Assembly: GCA_021846985.1 (NCBI GenBank)
Contig: JAJZVX010000015.1
Span: 27,289-91,288 of the forward strand
DNA length: 64,000 bases
Direction: 5' to 3'
Origin: Acidobacteriota bacterium
GTDB taxonomy: Bacteria > Acidobacteriota > Terriglobia > Terriglobales > Acidobacteriaceae
The notes beneath the pieces are model-generated. The model was not told the DNA's origin. It did no database searches and was given only the letters and a program-made list of their open reading frames with translations. Both the position numbers and the translations under genes were made by a program. Shown here one piece after another: positions 42,292 through 50,515 of this stretch (position 1 is its first letter; each line of letters opens with the position of its first letter).

Positions 42292-43475
42292 CTCACAACA
42301 TGGTCAATCGGCAACACTTTGCGTGCGGCCCTTTCCTTTCGTCTAAGGATACCTGTCATCAGGCTGGACCTCGCTTCAGGAAATTGGCCTTTAAAGAACT
42401 CCACACAATCGATCAGTTCCTGATAGCGTCCAAGTCTCCAGAGACACAGGGTCAAGCGGTCTAGGATGTGGTCATCTCCAGTGCGACCGCCGATCAGCTT
42501 CTCGTATTCGTACATCCGGTCCATTGCTTCGTTGTAGCGGATTACTGCTCGCGTTGGGTCACTGATTTCCATGGGACGGGTCTCTGAGACGAATACACGG
42601 TTGGAGTCGCGCACAGCATGATATTTCACATATTCATGCCAATCGCGTTGTCTGTAGGACCAGCGGATTTCCTCGCCGATTCTACTCACCGCTGAAGCAA
42701 AGATGATGGCGGAGCGTTTGCAGTCTCCAAGGGCGCGGCGAGTGTCTTCATCGCTCAAGTTTCCGATCTTGGCAAGGTCCACAAGACGGTAACTCTGCAA
42801 TCCCGGCCATGCCCGACGCGCCAATTTCAGAGCGCATGCGTAGCGGTTTTCGATTGCTAGACCATGGCGTCTCGCCGCACTCCAAAGAAAGCCCATATCG
42901 AAATCTGCATTAAAAGTAACAAGGGGTAGATCGCCGATAAATTCAACAAACCTCGATAGCGCTTCGGCCAAGGGAACGCCATCCTCATTAATCATCCTCT
43001 GTGTGATACCGGTTATCTCGGTAATGCGCCTTGGAATCTGATTCACTGGCTTCACGAGGGTAGAGAATGTGACCTGATCAATCTGATCGAGGCTAAACCG
43101 GATTGCACCGATCTCTATGATTTCATCCACTTCGGGGGACAGTCCCGTTGTCTCTAAGTCAAGAAATATGAAGTGTTCGGGCAGAAACGGCGATCCGGGA
43201 ATGCGGAGAACGGGCACAGCTTGTCTGTCTTGGCCGACCGCCGAGGGGATGGTTGTGTCTGTAGCGGATTTCAGCGAAGAAACATGTTGATGATTCTCTC
43301 GTGAGCGTCGATCTTGGGCGACATCGCAAGGAATGGGTTCATCCACGTCGGAATCTTGAGAAGGAATAATATGGAAACTCTCTTGTTCGTCTGATTCGGA
43401 AGTCTTCTTCATCCAGACGAATCCGAAAAAAGCGAGTATTGCGATCAATAGTAAAGCGAGAAAAGATTTCTCCAT
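42288..43475 (-). CDS. Membrane-anchored DnaQ-like exonuclease homolog
   Basis: A 395-residue protein. Residues 4-22 are a membrane span (SFLALLLIAILAFFGFVWM), then a polar linker to about 95, then a DEDD exonuclease fold: FLDLETTG (Asp106, Glu108), TFNADFDMGFL (Asp193) and RRALGDCK (Asp251). In DEDDh enzymes the last motif is HxxxxD; here the histidine place (246) is Arg. The C-terminal 120 residues are helical, TPR-like (DRLTLCLWRLGRYQELIDCVEFFKG). The gene is more AT-rich than its surroundings. It may be a weak or inactive nuclease, or a nucleic-acid-binding module held at the membrane. No partner gene is evident. Confidence 0.78.
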   Translation of the reverse strand: MEKSFLALLLIAILAFFGFVWMKKTSESDEQESFHIIPSQDSDVDEPIPCDVAQDRRSRENHQHVSSLKSATDTTIPSAVGQDRQAVPVLRIPGSPFLPEHFIFLDLETTGLSPEVDEIIEIGAIRFSLDQIDQVTFSTLVKPVNQIPRRITEITGITQRMINEDGVPLAEALSRFVEFIGDLPLVTFNADFDMGFLWSAARRHGLAIENRYACALKLARRAWPGLQSYRLVDLAKIGNLSDEDTRRALGDCKRSAIIFASAVSRIGEEIRWSYRQRDWHEYVKYHAVRDSNRVFVSETRPMEISDPTRAVIRYNEAMDRMYEYEKLIGGRTGDDHILDRLTLCLWRLGRYQELIDCVEFFKGQFPEARSSLMTGILRRKERAARKVLPIDHVVS

Positions 43476-43636
43476 CGAGCGTCACCCTTTCAACATGGGA
43501 AAAACGTGAAAAACACGAACACCGGCCGTTCCGGGCCGAATTTATATCCCTACTCAGCACGAACTGGCCGCACCATTGGCCAAGAACCTGAGTTGAGGTT
43601 TGTCCATCGCGGAATGTGATCGCTGTCCGGAATTCT

Positions 43637-44209
43637 TCACCGCCGGAAGGTGCCCATCACTTCCGCCTTGGCCAGCACGTGCGGCTTCATGGCCGCTTCC
43701 AGTTCGCTGCGCGTCGAGCCGGGCATCAGGTTCAGGCTGGCGTCCAGCGCGTAGAGCGTGAAGAAGTAGTGGTGGGAGCGGCCGGGGGGCGGGCACGGAC
43801 CGCCGTAGCCGATGCGGCGGAAGTCGGTTGTGCCCTGGCGCGCGCCGTTCGCGAGCACTTCATGCGAGGGCACGCCTTCCGGCAATGCGCCGTCCCGGGC
43901 CGGAAGGTTCCAGACAAGCCAATGCGTCCACGTGCCCATGGGCGCATCCGGATCGTCCGCAATCAGGGCCAGCGAGCGAGCGCCGGCAGGAACGTCCGTC
44001 CAGGCCAGCGCCGGCGAGAGATTCGCCCCGCTGCACGTATAGCGGGCAGGAATCTCTCCGCCCGGCGAGAACGCAGTGGTGGTAAGCGCAAAGGACATGG
44101 TCGAATCTCCTTTGACATTTGAGCGGTGGGTCGCCGCCACGCCTCGGCAGCCGGCCGGGACGAATAGCAGAATCACCAGAAGAATCAACAAAGGGGATGG
44201 TGCGCGCAT
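43637..44209 (-). CDS. YbhB/YbcL (PEBP) family lipoprotein with two possible starts
   Basis: A phosphatidylethanolamine-binding-protein fold: FSPGGEIPARYTCSGANLSPALAW, LALIADDPDAP, THWLVWNLPA, YGGPCPPPGRSHHYFFTLYALD. From 44209 the product is 190 residues with a lipoprotein signal ending VPAGC and GGAG 6 bases upstream. From the in-frame ATG at 44098 it is 153 residues, cytoplasmic, with AAAGGAG 8 bases upstream. The bacterial family has no settled function; it is often small-molecule or lipid binding. Confidence 0.85.
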   Translation of the reverse strand: MRAPSPLLILLVILLFVPAGCRGVAATHRSNVKGDSTMSFALTTTAFSPGGEIPARYTCSGANLSPALAWTDVPAGARSLALIADDPDAPMGTWTHWLVWNLPARDGALPEGVPSHEVLANGARQGTTDFRRIGYGGPCPPPGRSHHYFFTLYALDASLNLMPGSTRSELEAAMKPHVLAKAEVMGTFRR

Positions 44210-44282
44210 TGGCTACTCCAGCATCGAGCATGGTACCACCGCGCCGTCGCCGCTAAAGGCGGATCCAGAGGCTGCCCGTCCC

Positions 44283-45023
44283 TCAGCCGCCCAGCAAGGT
44301 CCGGAGCCGCGCCTCGGCGCGTACCAGGTCCTCTTCAGTATCCACGCCGATTGGGTCGCGTGGGGCTTCGGCCACGTACAGCGGGATCCCGTTTTCCAGC
44401 AGACGGAGTTGTTCCAAACGCTCCAGCCTTTCCAGCGGCGAGGGCGGCAGGGCGGCAAAGCGCTCCAGCGCGGCCTTGCGATAGGCATAGAGGCCCAGGT
44501 GCTTGCGGTAGCCGGTGAAGCCGGTGCGATCGCGATCATAGGGAATGGTGGCGCGCGAAAAATAAAGGGCGCGGCCGTCGGGCGCGGTAACCACTTTTAC
44601 CGCGTTGGGATTGTCGCGTTCTTCGGCGGCGCAGCGCACCGCCAGCGTGGCCACCTCCACTTCTGGCCGGTCAAAGAGCGCCAGCAGGGGCGGAAAAAAC
44701 TCCGGCGTCAGGGTGGGCTCGTCGCCTTGGATGTTGACGTAGATGTCGGCGTCCACCTGGCGGGCCACCTGGCAAACGCGGTCCGAGCCGCTGGCGCACT
44801 CCGGTGAAGTCATCACCACCGGGATGCCGCGCTCGCGGCACACGGCTGCCACCTCATCGGCATCGGTAGCCACAAGAACGGGATCCATCAGGCCGCTGGC
44901 GACGGCCGCACGCCACACCCACTCCACCATGGGGCGGCCAGCCAGCGGGCGCAGCACCTTGCGGCTCAGCCGCGTGGAAGCGAGCCGCGCAGGAATCACC
45001 CCGGCAATGCGGAACTTGCTCAT
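44283..45023 (-). CDS. kdsB: CMP-KDO synthetase (3-deoxy-manno-octulosonate cytidylyltransferase)
   Basis: A 246-residue enzyme activating KDO with CTP for lipopolysaccharide inner core. Landmarks are GVIPARLASTRLSRKVLRPLAGRPMVEWVW, VATDADEV, VVMTSPECASGSDR, YVNIQGDEPTL and HLGLYAYRKAALERF. The start ATG follows a TAAACT box by 7 bases and has no Shine-Dalgarno. Presence implies a Gram-negative outer membrane with KDO. Confidence 0.95.
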   Translation of the reverse strand: MSKFRIAGVIPARLASTRLSRKVLRPLAGRPMVEWVWRAAVASGLMDPVLVATDADEVAAVCRERGIPVVMTSPECASGSDRVCQVARQVDADIYVNIQGDEPTLTPEFFPPLLALFDRPEVEVATLAVRCAAEERDNPNAVKVVTAPDGRALYFSRATIPYDRDRTGFTGYRKHLGLYAYRKAALERFAALPPSPLERLERLEQLRLLENGIPLYVAEAPRDPIGVDTEEDLVRAEARLRTLLGG

Positions 45024-45030
45024 GGAGGCG

Positions 45031-45036
45031 AGTTTA
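45031..45036 (-). promoter_or_regulatory. Candidate -10 box for leaderless kdsB
   Basis: On the minus strand TAAACT ends 7 bases before the kdsB ATG. No ribosome-binding site is present. Confidence 0.35.
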
Positions 45037-45098
45037 CATCGTGGGCGTGCCCCGGTACATCTGCCGCGGGCGCCCGCGGCGGCAGGTGTCTCCGCAGT

Positions 45099-45127
45099 TT
45101 GACCTCTCCCCCAGCCCCCCGTATCAT
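45099..45127 (+). promoter_or_regulatory. Sigma70-type promoter of tRNA-Met
   Basis: TTGACC (45099-45104) and TATCAT (45122-45127) are separated by exactly 17 bases. Transcription would begin near 45134, about 40 bases before the mature tRNA end. Confidence 0.75.
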
Positions 45128-45173
45128 GAAACATGTGCGCGCGCCCCGCCAGGGGCTTGTGGCACGCCATCCC

Positions 45174-45250
45174 GGCGGGGTAGCTCAGCTGGTTAGAGCG
45201 TGGGATTCATAACCCCAAGGTCGAGAGTTCGAGTCTCTCCCCCGCCACCA
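45174..45250 (+). tRNA. tRNA-Met (anticodon CAT)
   Basis: The acceptor stem GGCGGGG pairs fully with CCCCGCC, followed by A and an encoded CCA. The D arm is GCTCAGCTGGTTAGAGC, the anticodon loop TTCATAA, and the T arm GAGAG-TTCGAGT-CTCTC. The full first base pair argues for the elongator rather than the initiator tRNA. A CAT anticodon can also be the lysidine-modified Ile tRNA, which cannot be fully excluded. Confidence 0.93.
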
Positions 45251-45318
45251 TGCCGCCGCGGACCGGACAAACGCCGGAAGAACGGCGATGAAGCTCGGCA
45301 AACCCGAAAGCTCGGCAG

Positions 45319-45358
45319 ATGGACCCTCGGACGCAAGACCGAGGGTCCATTCGTTTTT
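45319..45358 (+). terminator. Rho-independent terminator after tRNA-Met
   Basis: A perfect 12-bp stem ATGGACCCTCGG / CCGAGGGTCCAT with loop ACGCAAGA, followed by TCGTTTTT. It ends the tRNA transcript before rnpB. Confidence 0.88.
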
Positions 45359-45510
45359 GCCTCTTCGCCGCTCCCCGGCACACGCCTCCCGATGGGCGAA
45401 GAAGATGCCATCGGCGCCCGGCAGCGAGGCGAAAAGATCGCGGGGGGCGAGACTTCTGCAATTGCCCGCGCCATGGAACGATCCATTTTCGCGGTACACT
45501 AGACGCTGGC

Positions 45511-46003
45511 AGGAGGACCGGGCGGTCGCTGCCGGAGATCTTGGCGAAAGCCGGGGCCTTCGGGGGAGGAAAGTCCGAACTCCGCAGGGCAGTGTGCCGG
45601 ATAACGTCCGGGACGCGGGCTTGAAGGCCCGTGGACGGCCAGTGCCACAGAAAAGATACCGCCTCGGCTACCCCTCCGGCTCAACCGGAGGGCCTCCGGA
45701 GATCGGTCGGAAGGGTTCGCCCGTCCGCCCACGACTCCCGCCGGGGTAAGGGTGAAAAGGTGCGGCAAGAGCGCACCGCTGCGGCGGCAACGGCGCAGGC
45801 AAGGTAAACCCCACACGGAGCAAGACCAAATAGGGAGGGAGGCTGTCGCCAAGAGCCAGGCGGCTGCCGCGCACTTGCCCGGTGCGCTCAGGCGGCTCGA
45901 GCACGTGCCGAAACCTCCGGGTAGGTCGCTGATGAGCGCCCGCGGCAACGCGGCGCCTAGAGGAATGACCGCACACGACAGAATTCGGCTTACAGGTCCT
46001 TTT
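45511..46003 (+). ncRNA. rnpB: RNase P RNA, bacterial type A
   Basis: The catalytic RNA that matures tRNA 5' ends. Universally conserved pieces appear in order: GAGGAAAGTCCGAACTCC, GGCAGTGTGCCGGATAACG, GCCACAGAAAAGATACCGCC, AGGGTGAAAAGGTGCGGCAA, AGGTAAACCCCAC, CCAAATAGGGAGG, TAGAGGAATGACCG and ACAGAATTCGGCTTACAG. P1 is formed by AGGACC (45514-45519) and GGTCCT (45995-46000), giving the ends used here. TACACT at 45495-45500 is a plausible -10. The order tRNA-Met, rnpB, dut is compact. Confidence 0.95.
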
Positions 46004-46101
46004 GCCGGATTCGCGCTCTCCCGCGACAGGCCTGCCAAAGGGGAGCAAGACGACAGCCCCGGCGGCCGCGCGCCCGCCGGGGCTGGCCATTTGCCGCCTG
46101 C

Positions 46102-46107
46102 TACCAT
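46102..46107 (+). promoter_or_regulatory. Candidate -10 box for leaderless dut
   Basis: TACCAT ends 6 bases before the dut ATG and no Shine-Dalgarno is present. Confidence 0.35.
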
Positions 46108-46113
46108 CAACTC

Positions 46114-46548
46114 ATGTTGCGTGTAAAGCTGCTGGAAGACGAGGCTCGGTTGCCGGTTGTGGCGCATCCGGGCGAGGATCTGGGCTACGATGTCTTCGCG
46201 CTGGAGGCCGCGACGCTGGCCCCTCAGAACACCGTGCGGGTGCGAACGGGAATTGCCGTGGAGGCACGGCATCCGGAAACCGGCGCGCCGCTGGGGTTGC
46301 TGGTGCGCGACCGCTCCTCCATGGCTGCGCGGGGCATCGCCACCACCGCCGGCGTCATCGATGCCGGCTACCGCGGCGAAGTGCAGATTGTCATGACGAA
46401 TCTGGGCCACGCGCCGGTGGAGATCAGGGCTGGCGAAAAGATCGCGCAGATGGTCCCCGTCCCCGTCCTGACCGGCCTGGTCCAAGCGGTTCAAACACTG
46501 GAAGTGTCGGCGCGGGCAGAAAAGGGATTCGGCAGCTCGGGACAGTGA
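46114..46548 (+). CDS. dut: dUTP diphosphatase
   Basis: A 144-residue trimeric dUTPase that removes dUTP and supplies dUMP. All five motifs are present: DLGYDVFAL, RSSMAARG, GVIDAGYRGEVQIVMTNLG, AGEKIAQMVPVPV and the C-terminal RAEKGFGSSGQ. It lies 110 bases downstream of rnpB and converges with manC. Confidence 0.96.
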   Translation: MLRVKLLEDEARLPVVAHPGEDLGYDVFALEAATLAPQNTVRVRTGIAVEARHPETGAPLGLLVRDRSSMAARGIATTAGVIDAGYRGEVQIVMTNLGHAPVEIRAGEKIAQMVPVPVLTGLVQAVQTLEVSARAEKGFGSSGQ

Positions 46549-46566
46549 AACGGCAGGCCGCTCTGC

Positions 46567-47685
46567 CTACAGCAGATCCGTTCGGCCCATCACGCTGAGT
46601 TCCTTGACGATCTTGCCCACGTCCTGCGAGTGATCGCGGTGGACAATCAACAGAGCATCCTCGGTTTCCACCACAACCAGGTCTTGCACGCCCACCAGAG
46701 CGACGAACTTCTTCGGGCTGTAGATATAGTTGTTCCCGGCGTCGAGAGCCAGGTGGCCAGCGGCATCGGCCACGTTGCCGTCGGCGTCCCCGCGCAGATG
46801 AGCTTCCAGTTGGTACTCGTACAGCGAGGCCCAGGACCCCAGATCGTTCCAGGTGAACTCCGCCGGCAGGCAGTAGAGGTGGGACAGGTGCTCGCCCTTG
46901 GCCGAGCGCGGCTCCAGCACAGCGTAGTCCACGCTGATGTTTTCGCAGACCGGATAGAGCGAACGGAAGACGCGATCGAACTCAGGCGTGCCATAGGCCG
47001 CGGCAATGCTTTCCAGCAGCGGCGCGGTCTCCGGCATATGCTCGCGGATGGCGTTGGCCAGGGTGCGCGCCGACCAGAGAAACATGCCCGAGTTCCAGTA
47101 GTAGTTGCCGGCGGCCACAAACTCCTCGGCCTTCACTTGGTTGGGCTTTTCGATAAAACGGCGGACGTGCAGGGCCGTGTCGTCGCGCGTATAGTCGCCG
47201 GCCTCTATGTAGCCATAGCCGGTTTCGGCGTGGCTGGGCTCAATGCCCAGCACCACCATATTGTCGTCGGCCGCGGCCAGAGCAATGCCCTTCTGCAGCG
47301 TCTTGAGAAAGCGCGGTTCGTCGGCGATCACGTGATCGGAGGGAAAGACGCCGAGCACGGCGCCGGGATTCTGCTTCTCGATAAGAAACGCGGCCAGTCC
47401 GCAGGCAGGCGCAGTGTTGCGGGCCACCGGCTCCTGGATCAACTGCGCTGCGGGCAGGCTGGGAAGCTGCTCTGCGATCTCGTGCGCCAGATACTCGTTG
47501 GTGACGACCCAGGTCTTGTCAAACGTGGCGAGAGGAAACAGCCGCTCCACGGTCTGCTGCAGCATGGATCGCTCGCCGTCAAGCGCCAGCACCTGCTTGG
47601 CGCGGGCGCGGCGCGACCGGGGCCAGAAGCGGGTGCCGCTGCCTCCAGCCAGAATCACGGGGCGGAAATCAATCGTCACGGACAT
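46567..47685 (-). CDS. manC: Mannose-1-phosphate guanylyltransferase
   Basis: A 372-residue GDP-mannose pyrophosphorylase. Motifs are VILAGGSGTRFWPRSRRARAKQVL, PVARNTAPACGLAAF, GVFPSDHVI, ETGYGYIEAG, FIEKPN, YYWNSGMFLW and SVDYAVLE. It lacks the C-terminal cupin of the bifunctional ManC/AlgA form, so it is the short type. It supplies GDP-mannose for surface polysaccharide and glycan synthesis. The start ATG has no clear Shine-Dalgarno. A longer in-frame extension exists but does not look like protein of this family. Confidence 0.93.
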   Translation of the reverse strand: MSVTIDFRPVILAGGSGTRFWPRSRRARAKQVLALDGERSMLQQTVERLFPLATFDKTWVVTNEYLAHEIAEQLPSLPAAQLIQEPVARNTAPACGLAAFLIEKQNPGAVLGVFPSDHVIADEPRFLKTLQKGIALAAADDNMVVLGIEPSHAETGYGYIEAGDYTRDDTALHVRRFIEKPNQVKAEEFVAAGNYYWNSGMFLWSARTLANAIREHMPETAPLLESIAAAYGTPEFDRVFRSLYPVCENISVDYAVLEPRSAKGEHLSHLYCLPAEFTWNDLGSWASLYEYQLEAHLRGDADGNVADAAGHLALDAGNNYIYSPKKFVALVGVQDLVVVETEDALLIVHRDHSQDVGKIVKELSVMGRTDLL

Positions 47686-47790
47686 TGAAGACACATCGTA
47701 ACGGAGAACCGGCCTGTTTGCACAGTACCGGAGAAGAGAATTTTGCACGGCAAGGAGGACCGGCGGCTCCAGGCTCCGCAGAGCCGCTGA

Positions 47791-48050
47791 GGAAAAGATG
47801 AGCCGGAGGCCCTGGAAGCCTTCGGACAGGCCCTGCGGCTGCATCCTCCATCCACCGACCAACCTGGCCGTCGCGCTCCAGAACATGGGCCGCGATGCCG
47901 ACGCGCGCCGGCACGCCGAACGCGCCCTGGCGCCGCGGCCCTCCTATGCCGAAGCACGCTGGCTCTTGTCCACGCTGCAAGCTTCGAGAGGGCGACTTTG
48001 CCGCCGGGTGGCAAAACTACGAAGCGCGCACCCCCAGCCCGCCGCATTGT
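47791..48050 (+). pseudogene. Decayed TPR protein gene (TPR-glycosyltransferase type)
   Basis: Three frames each hold a piece of one TPR protein in the right order: EPEALEAFGQALRLHP (frame of 47797), then NLAVALQNMGRDADARRHAERAL and SYAEARWLLSTLQ (frame of 47798), then EGDFAAGWQNYEAR (frame of 47895). The last piece is the GDFxxGWxxYExR signature of TPR proteins with a C-terminal SPINDLY-like domain. Two frameshifts and a stop just upstream (47788-47790) make it non-functional. Confidence 0.75.
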
Positions 48051-48106
48051 CCGATGCCGGCGAAGCTGCGCGGCGCCAGGCGGAGATCGCCAAAGGCGAA
48101 ACCGGC

Positions 48107-48289
48107 ATGACGCGGTGGTCCACGCCCGGCCAGTTGGAGCCCGTGTGGAATCTCCGCGCCCGGCGCGCCGCCGTCTTCGCCACGCTCTTCGAAGTGGATC
48201 GAAACCAGGGAGTCCGCTACAAAACAGAAGTGGCTGCCCGCATCGCGAAGGCGCGCGCGCGCATCGGCAGCCTGCTGGCCGCCGACTGA
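48107..48289 (+). CDS. Short open frame of unknown function, possible gene tail
   Basis: Sixty codons from an ATG encode MTRWSTPGQLEPVWNLRARR and continue to a helical, basic end ARIGSLLAAD. Codon use looks protein-like, but it directly follows the decayed TPR gene, so it may be another fragment. No family recognised; Shine-Dalgarno weak. Confidence 0.3.
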   Translation: MTRWSTPGQLEPVWNLRARRAAVFATLFEVDRNQGVRYKTEVAARIAKARARIGSLLAAD

Positions 48290-48428
48290 TCCCGCCCGGC
48301 CGGCCCCCTGAACGCAGACATTGGAAAAGACGCGGACACTGGAAAAGATGCAAAAAACCAGGCCCGCGGATGCGGACCCGGCTGAGCAAGACCTGTCTTT
48401 CAACGGACGCGAAGACGCTGGAACCGCC

Positions 48429-49625
48429 TTACGCGAGCTTGGTGAGAAACTCCTTCATCCGCCGCGTGCCCTCGTCGATGTTCTGCTTGGTGACAGGATA
48501 GGAGATGCGGATGTGCTCGCCGGTGCCAAAGGCTTCGCCCGGCACCGTGACCACATGAGCCTCGTGGAGCAGGCGGGTGGCCATCTCGGTGGCCGTCTTG
48601 ATGCCGCCCTTGCCGAGAAAAGCCGAGATGTTGGGATAGACGTAGAAGGCGCCCTCGGGCTTGGTGCAAGTTACGCCCGGAATCTCGGCCAGCCGCATCA
48701 GCATGTAGTCGCGCAGATCGATAAATTCGGCGCGGAACTGGGCCACGCACTCCTGCGAACCGGAAAGCGCGGCAATGGCGGCCTTCTGCACAAAGCTGGT
48801 GGCGTTCGAGGTGGACTGCGACTGCAGCTTGCTCAAATTGGCCGCAACCGGCTTGGCGGCCAGGGCAAAGCCGGCGCGCCAGCCGGTCATCGCATAGGTC
48901 TTCGACAGCGAACCCAGGATGACGATGTGCTCCTTGGCCCAGGTAAACGAGCCGCCGGAGACCGGCTTGCCGGCATAGTTCAGATAAACGTAGCACTCGT
49001 CCAGCAGCAGAAAGATGCCCTTCTCGTGCGCCAGCCGGACAATGCGCTCCAGATCTTCGGCGCTCACCACTGAGCCGGCCGGGTTCGAGGGCGAATTGAG
49101 AATGATGGCCTTGGTCCGGGGCGTCACGGCCTTCTCGATGGCGTCGGCCGTGATGCGGAAGCTCTCGGCCTCGCTGGTCTCCAGAAAGACCACCTTGCCG
49201 CCGGCGTACTGAATGATGTCCTTGAAACTGACCCAGTAGGGCACGGGCAGAATCACCTCGTCGCCGTGATCGACGAGAATCTGCAGCGTATTGAATAAAG
49301 CCAGTTTGCCGCCCGTGGTAAAAACTGCTTCGTCAAGAGCATACTCCGACCCGAAATCGGCCGCGTGGCGCTCGATGATTGCCTTGCGTACGTCCGGGAT
49401 GCCGGGTACAACCGTGTAGCGGGTAAAGTTGGCGTCGATGGCGGCAACCGCCGCTTCCTTGATGTGGCGCGGGGTGTTGAAATGGGGCTCGCCGGCCCCG
49501 AAATCCACCAGGTTCGCGCCCTGGGCGCGGAGCTTGGCGGCCTCGGCGGCCACAGCCATTGTGGCGGAAACCTCAATCCGGCCGATACGGTCGGCAAAGA
49601 CTTTGGCGGGAGCTGAAGTTGTCAT
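48429..49625 (-). CDS. Aspartate-type aminotransferase, PLP-dependent class I
   Basis: A 398-residue fold-type I aminotransferase. It has FGAGEPHFNTPRHIKEAA, YTVVPGIPDVRKAI, FTTGGKLALFNTLQILVDHGDEVILPVPYWVSF, LNSPSNPAGSV and the PLP-lysine segment GSLSKTYAMTGWRAGF, plus the substrate carboxylate arginine in HIRISYPV. The pattern is that of the Thermus-type (subgroup Ib) aspartate aminotransferases; prephenate activity cannot be excluded. Genes on either side do not narrow the role. Confidence 0.9.
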   Translation of the reverse strand: MTTSAPAKVFADRIGRIEVSATMAVAAEAAKLRAQGANLVDFGAGEPHFNTPRHIKEAAVAAIDANFTRYTVVPGIPDVRKAIIERHAADFGSEYALDEAVFTTGGKLALFNTLQILVDHGDEVILPVPYWVSFKDIIQYAGGKVVFLETSEAESFRITADAIEKAVTPRTKAIILNSPSNPAGSVVSAEDLERIVRLAHEKGIFLLLDECYVYLNYAGKPVSGGSFTWAKEHIVILGSLSKTYAMTGWRAGFALAAKPVAANLSKLQSQSTSNATSFVQKAAIAALSGSQECVAQFRAEFIDLRDYMLMRLAEIPGVTCTKPEGAFYVYPNISAFLGKGGIKTATEMATRLLHEAHVVTVPGEAFGTGEHIRISYPVTKQNIDEGTRRMKEFLTKLA

Positions 49626-49773
49626 GATGCTTCTATCTTTGCAGATTTTTCAGCCCGCGCAAAGAAGATTGCCGCCCTCCGGGCGCTTTCCTGCAATCTG
49701 ACAGCAGAAATTCCCCCGGAAAAACCCCGCGTTGCCCGCCTCCGTAAATAGACTCGCAAACTCCGGAATTCCT

Positions 49774-50259
49774 TCAGCCGCCGTTGATGCGGCTGCGCAG
49801 GCGCTTGAGCACATTCGGCGGCAGCAGGCCGGTCACGTCGCCGCCAAAGGTGAAAACCTCCTTGAGCATGCGCGAGCTGACAAACGAGTAGCGGCCCGCT
49901 GGCTGCAGAAAGACGGTTTCGATCTCGGGGGCCAGCCGCCGGTTCATCAACGCCATCTGGAACTCGTACTCATAGTCGGAGATGGCGCGAATGCCGCGCA
50001 GCACTGCCGAGGCGCCCTGCTGACGCGCAAACTCCACCATCAGCCCATCGAAGGTGGCCACGGAAACATTCGACAGCCCGCTCACGCACTCGCGCAGCAT
50101 CTCCACCCGCTCGGTCACGGTAAAGAGCGGATTCTTGCCGGGATTGTTCAGAACGGCCACTACCAGGCGGTCAAAAAGCCGCGCGCCGCGCTGGATAATG
50201 TCCACGTGGCCGTTGGTGGGTGGATCGAAGGTGCCGGGATAAAGAGCGGTTACGGGCAT
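49774..50259 (-). CDS. coaD: Phosphopantetheine adenylyltransferase
   Basis: A 161-residue enzyme for the next-to-last step of coenzyme A synthesis. The nucleotidyltransferase motif YPGTFDPPTNGHVDII, AVLRGIRAISDYEYEFQMALMNRRL and YSFVSSRMLKEV are all family signatures. It lacks a Shine-Dalgarno and has TAGAGT 7 bases before the ATG. Confidence 0.96.
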   Translation of the reverse strand: MPVTALYPGTFDPPTNGHVDIIQRGARLFDRLVVAVLNNPGKNPLFTVTERVEMLRECVSGLSNVSVATFDGLMVEFARQQGASAVLRGIRAISDYEYEFQMALMNRRLAPEIETVFLQPAGRYSFVSSRMLKEVFTFGGDVTGLLPPNVLKRLRSRINGG

Positions 50260-50266
50260 ACGGAAG

Positions 50267-50272
50267 ACTCTA
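50267..50272 (-). promoter_or_regulatory. Candidate -10 box for leaderless coaD
   Basis: On the minus strand TAGAGT ends 7 bases before the coaD ATG. Confidence 0.3.
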
Positions 50273-50444
50273 TGCGGATTCTATCAGCGCTGTGAATCGG
50301 TGCCCGGAACGTGGGCCGCAGATCCGCCCGCCGGGGCTTTCTACAGACCAAAGCAGCCAACCGCCGCCAGCGCAAGCAGGCACAAAAAATCTGCACCGCC
50401 AGAACCGGCGGCAGCGTCCGCGCCGAGCGCCATCGCCCAGCGGC

Positions 50445-50489
50445 AAAAATCAGAGAACTCTCTCGCCGTCAACAACCGCGAGAGAGTTC
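50445..50489 (-). terminator. Rho-independent terminator of recA
   Basis: A perfect 12-bp stem GAACTCTCTCGC / GCGAGAGAGTTC with an 11-base loop, followed on the minus strand by TCTGATTTTT. It lies 26 bases past the recA stop. Confidence 0.85.
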
Positions 50490-50515
50490 CTCACCCAGCG
50501 TCTCCTTGCCAATGC

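Noticed and set aside
44076..44807. A 243-codon plus-strand frame antisense to kdsB and the PEBP gene
   Set aside because: It overlaps two confidently identified genes and its translation has no recognisable domain.
45752..46126. Open frames across the rnpB region
   Set aside because: They lie within conserved RNase P RNA and have no protein-like character.
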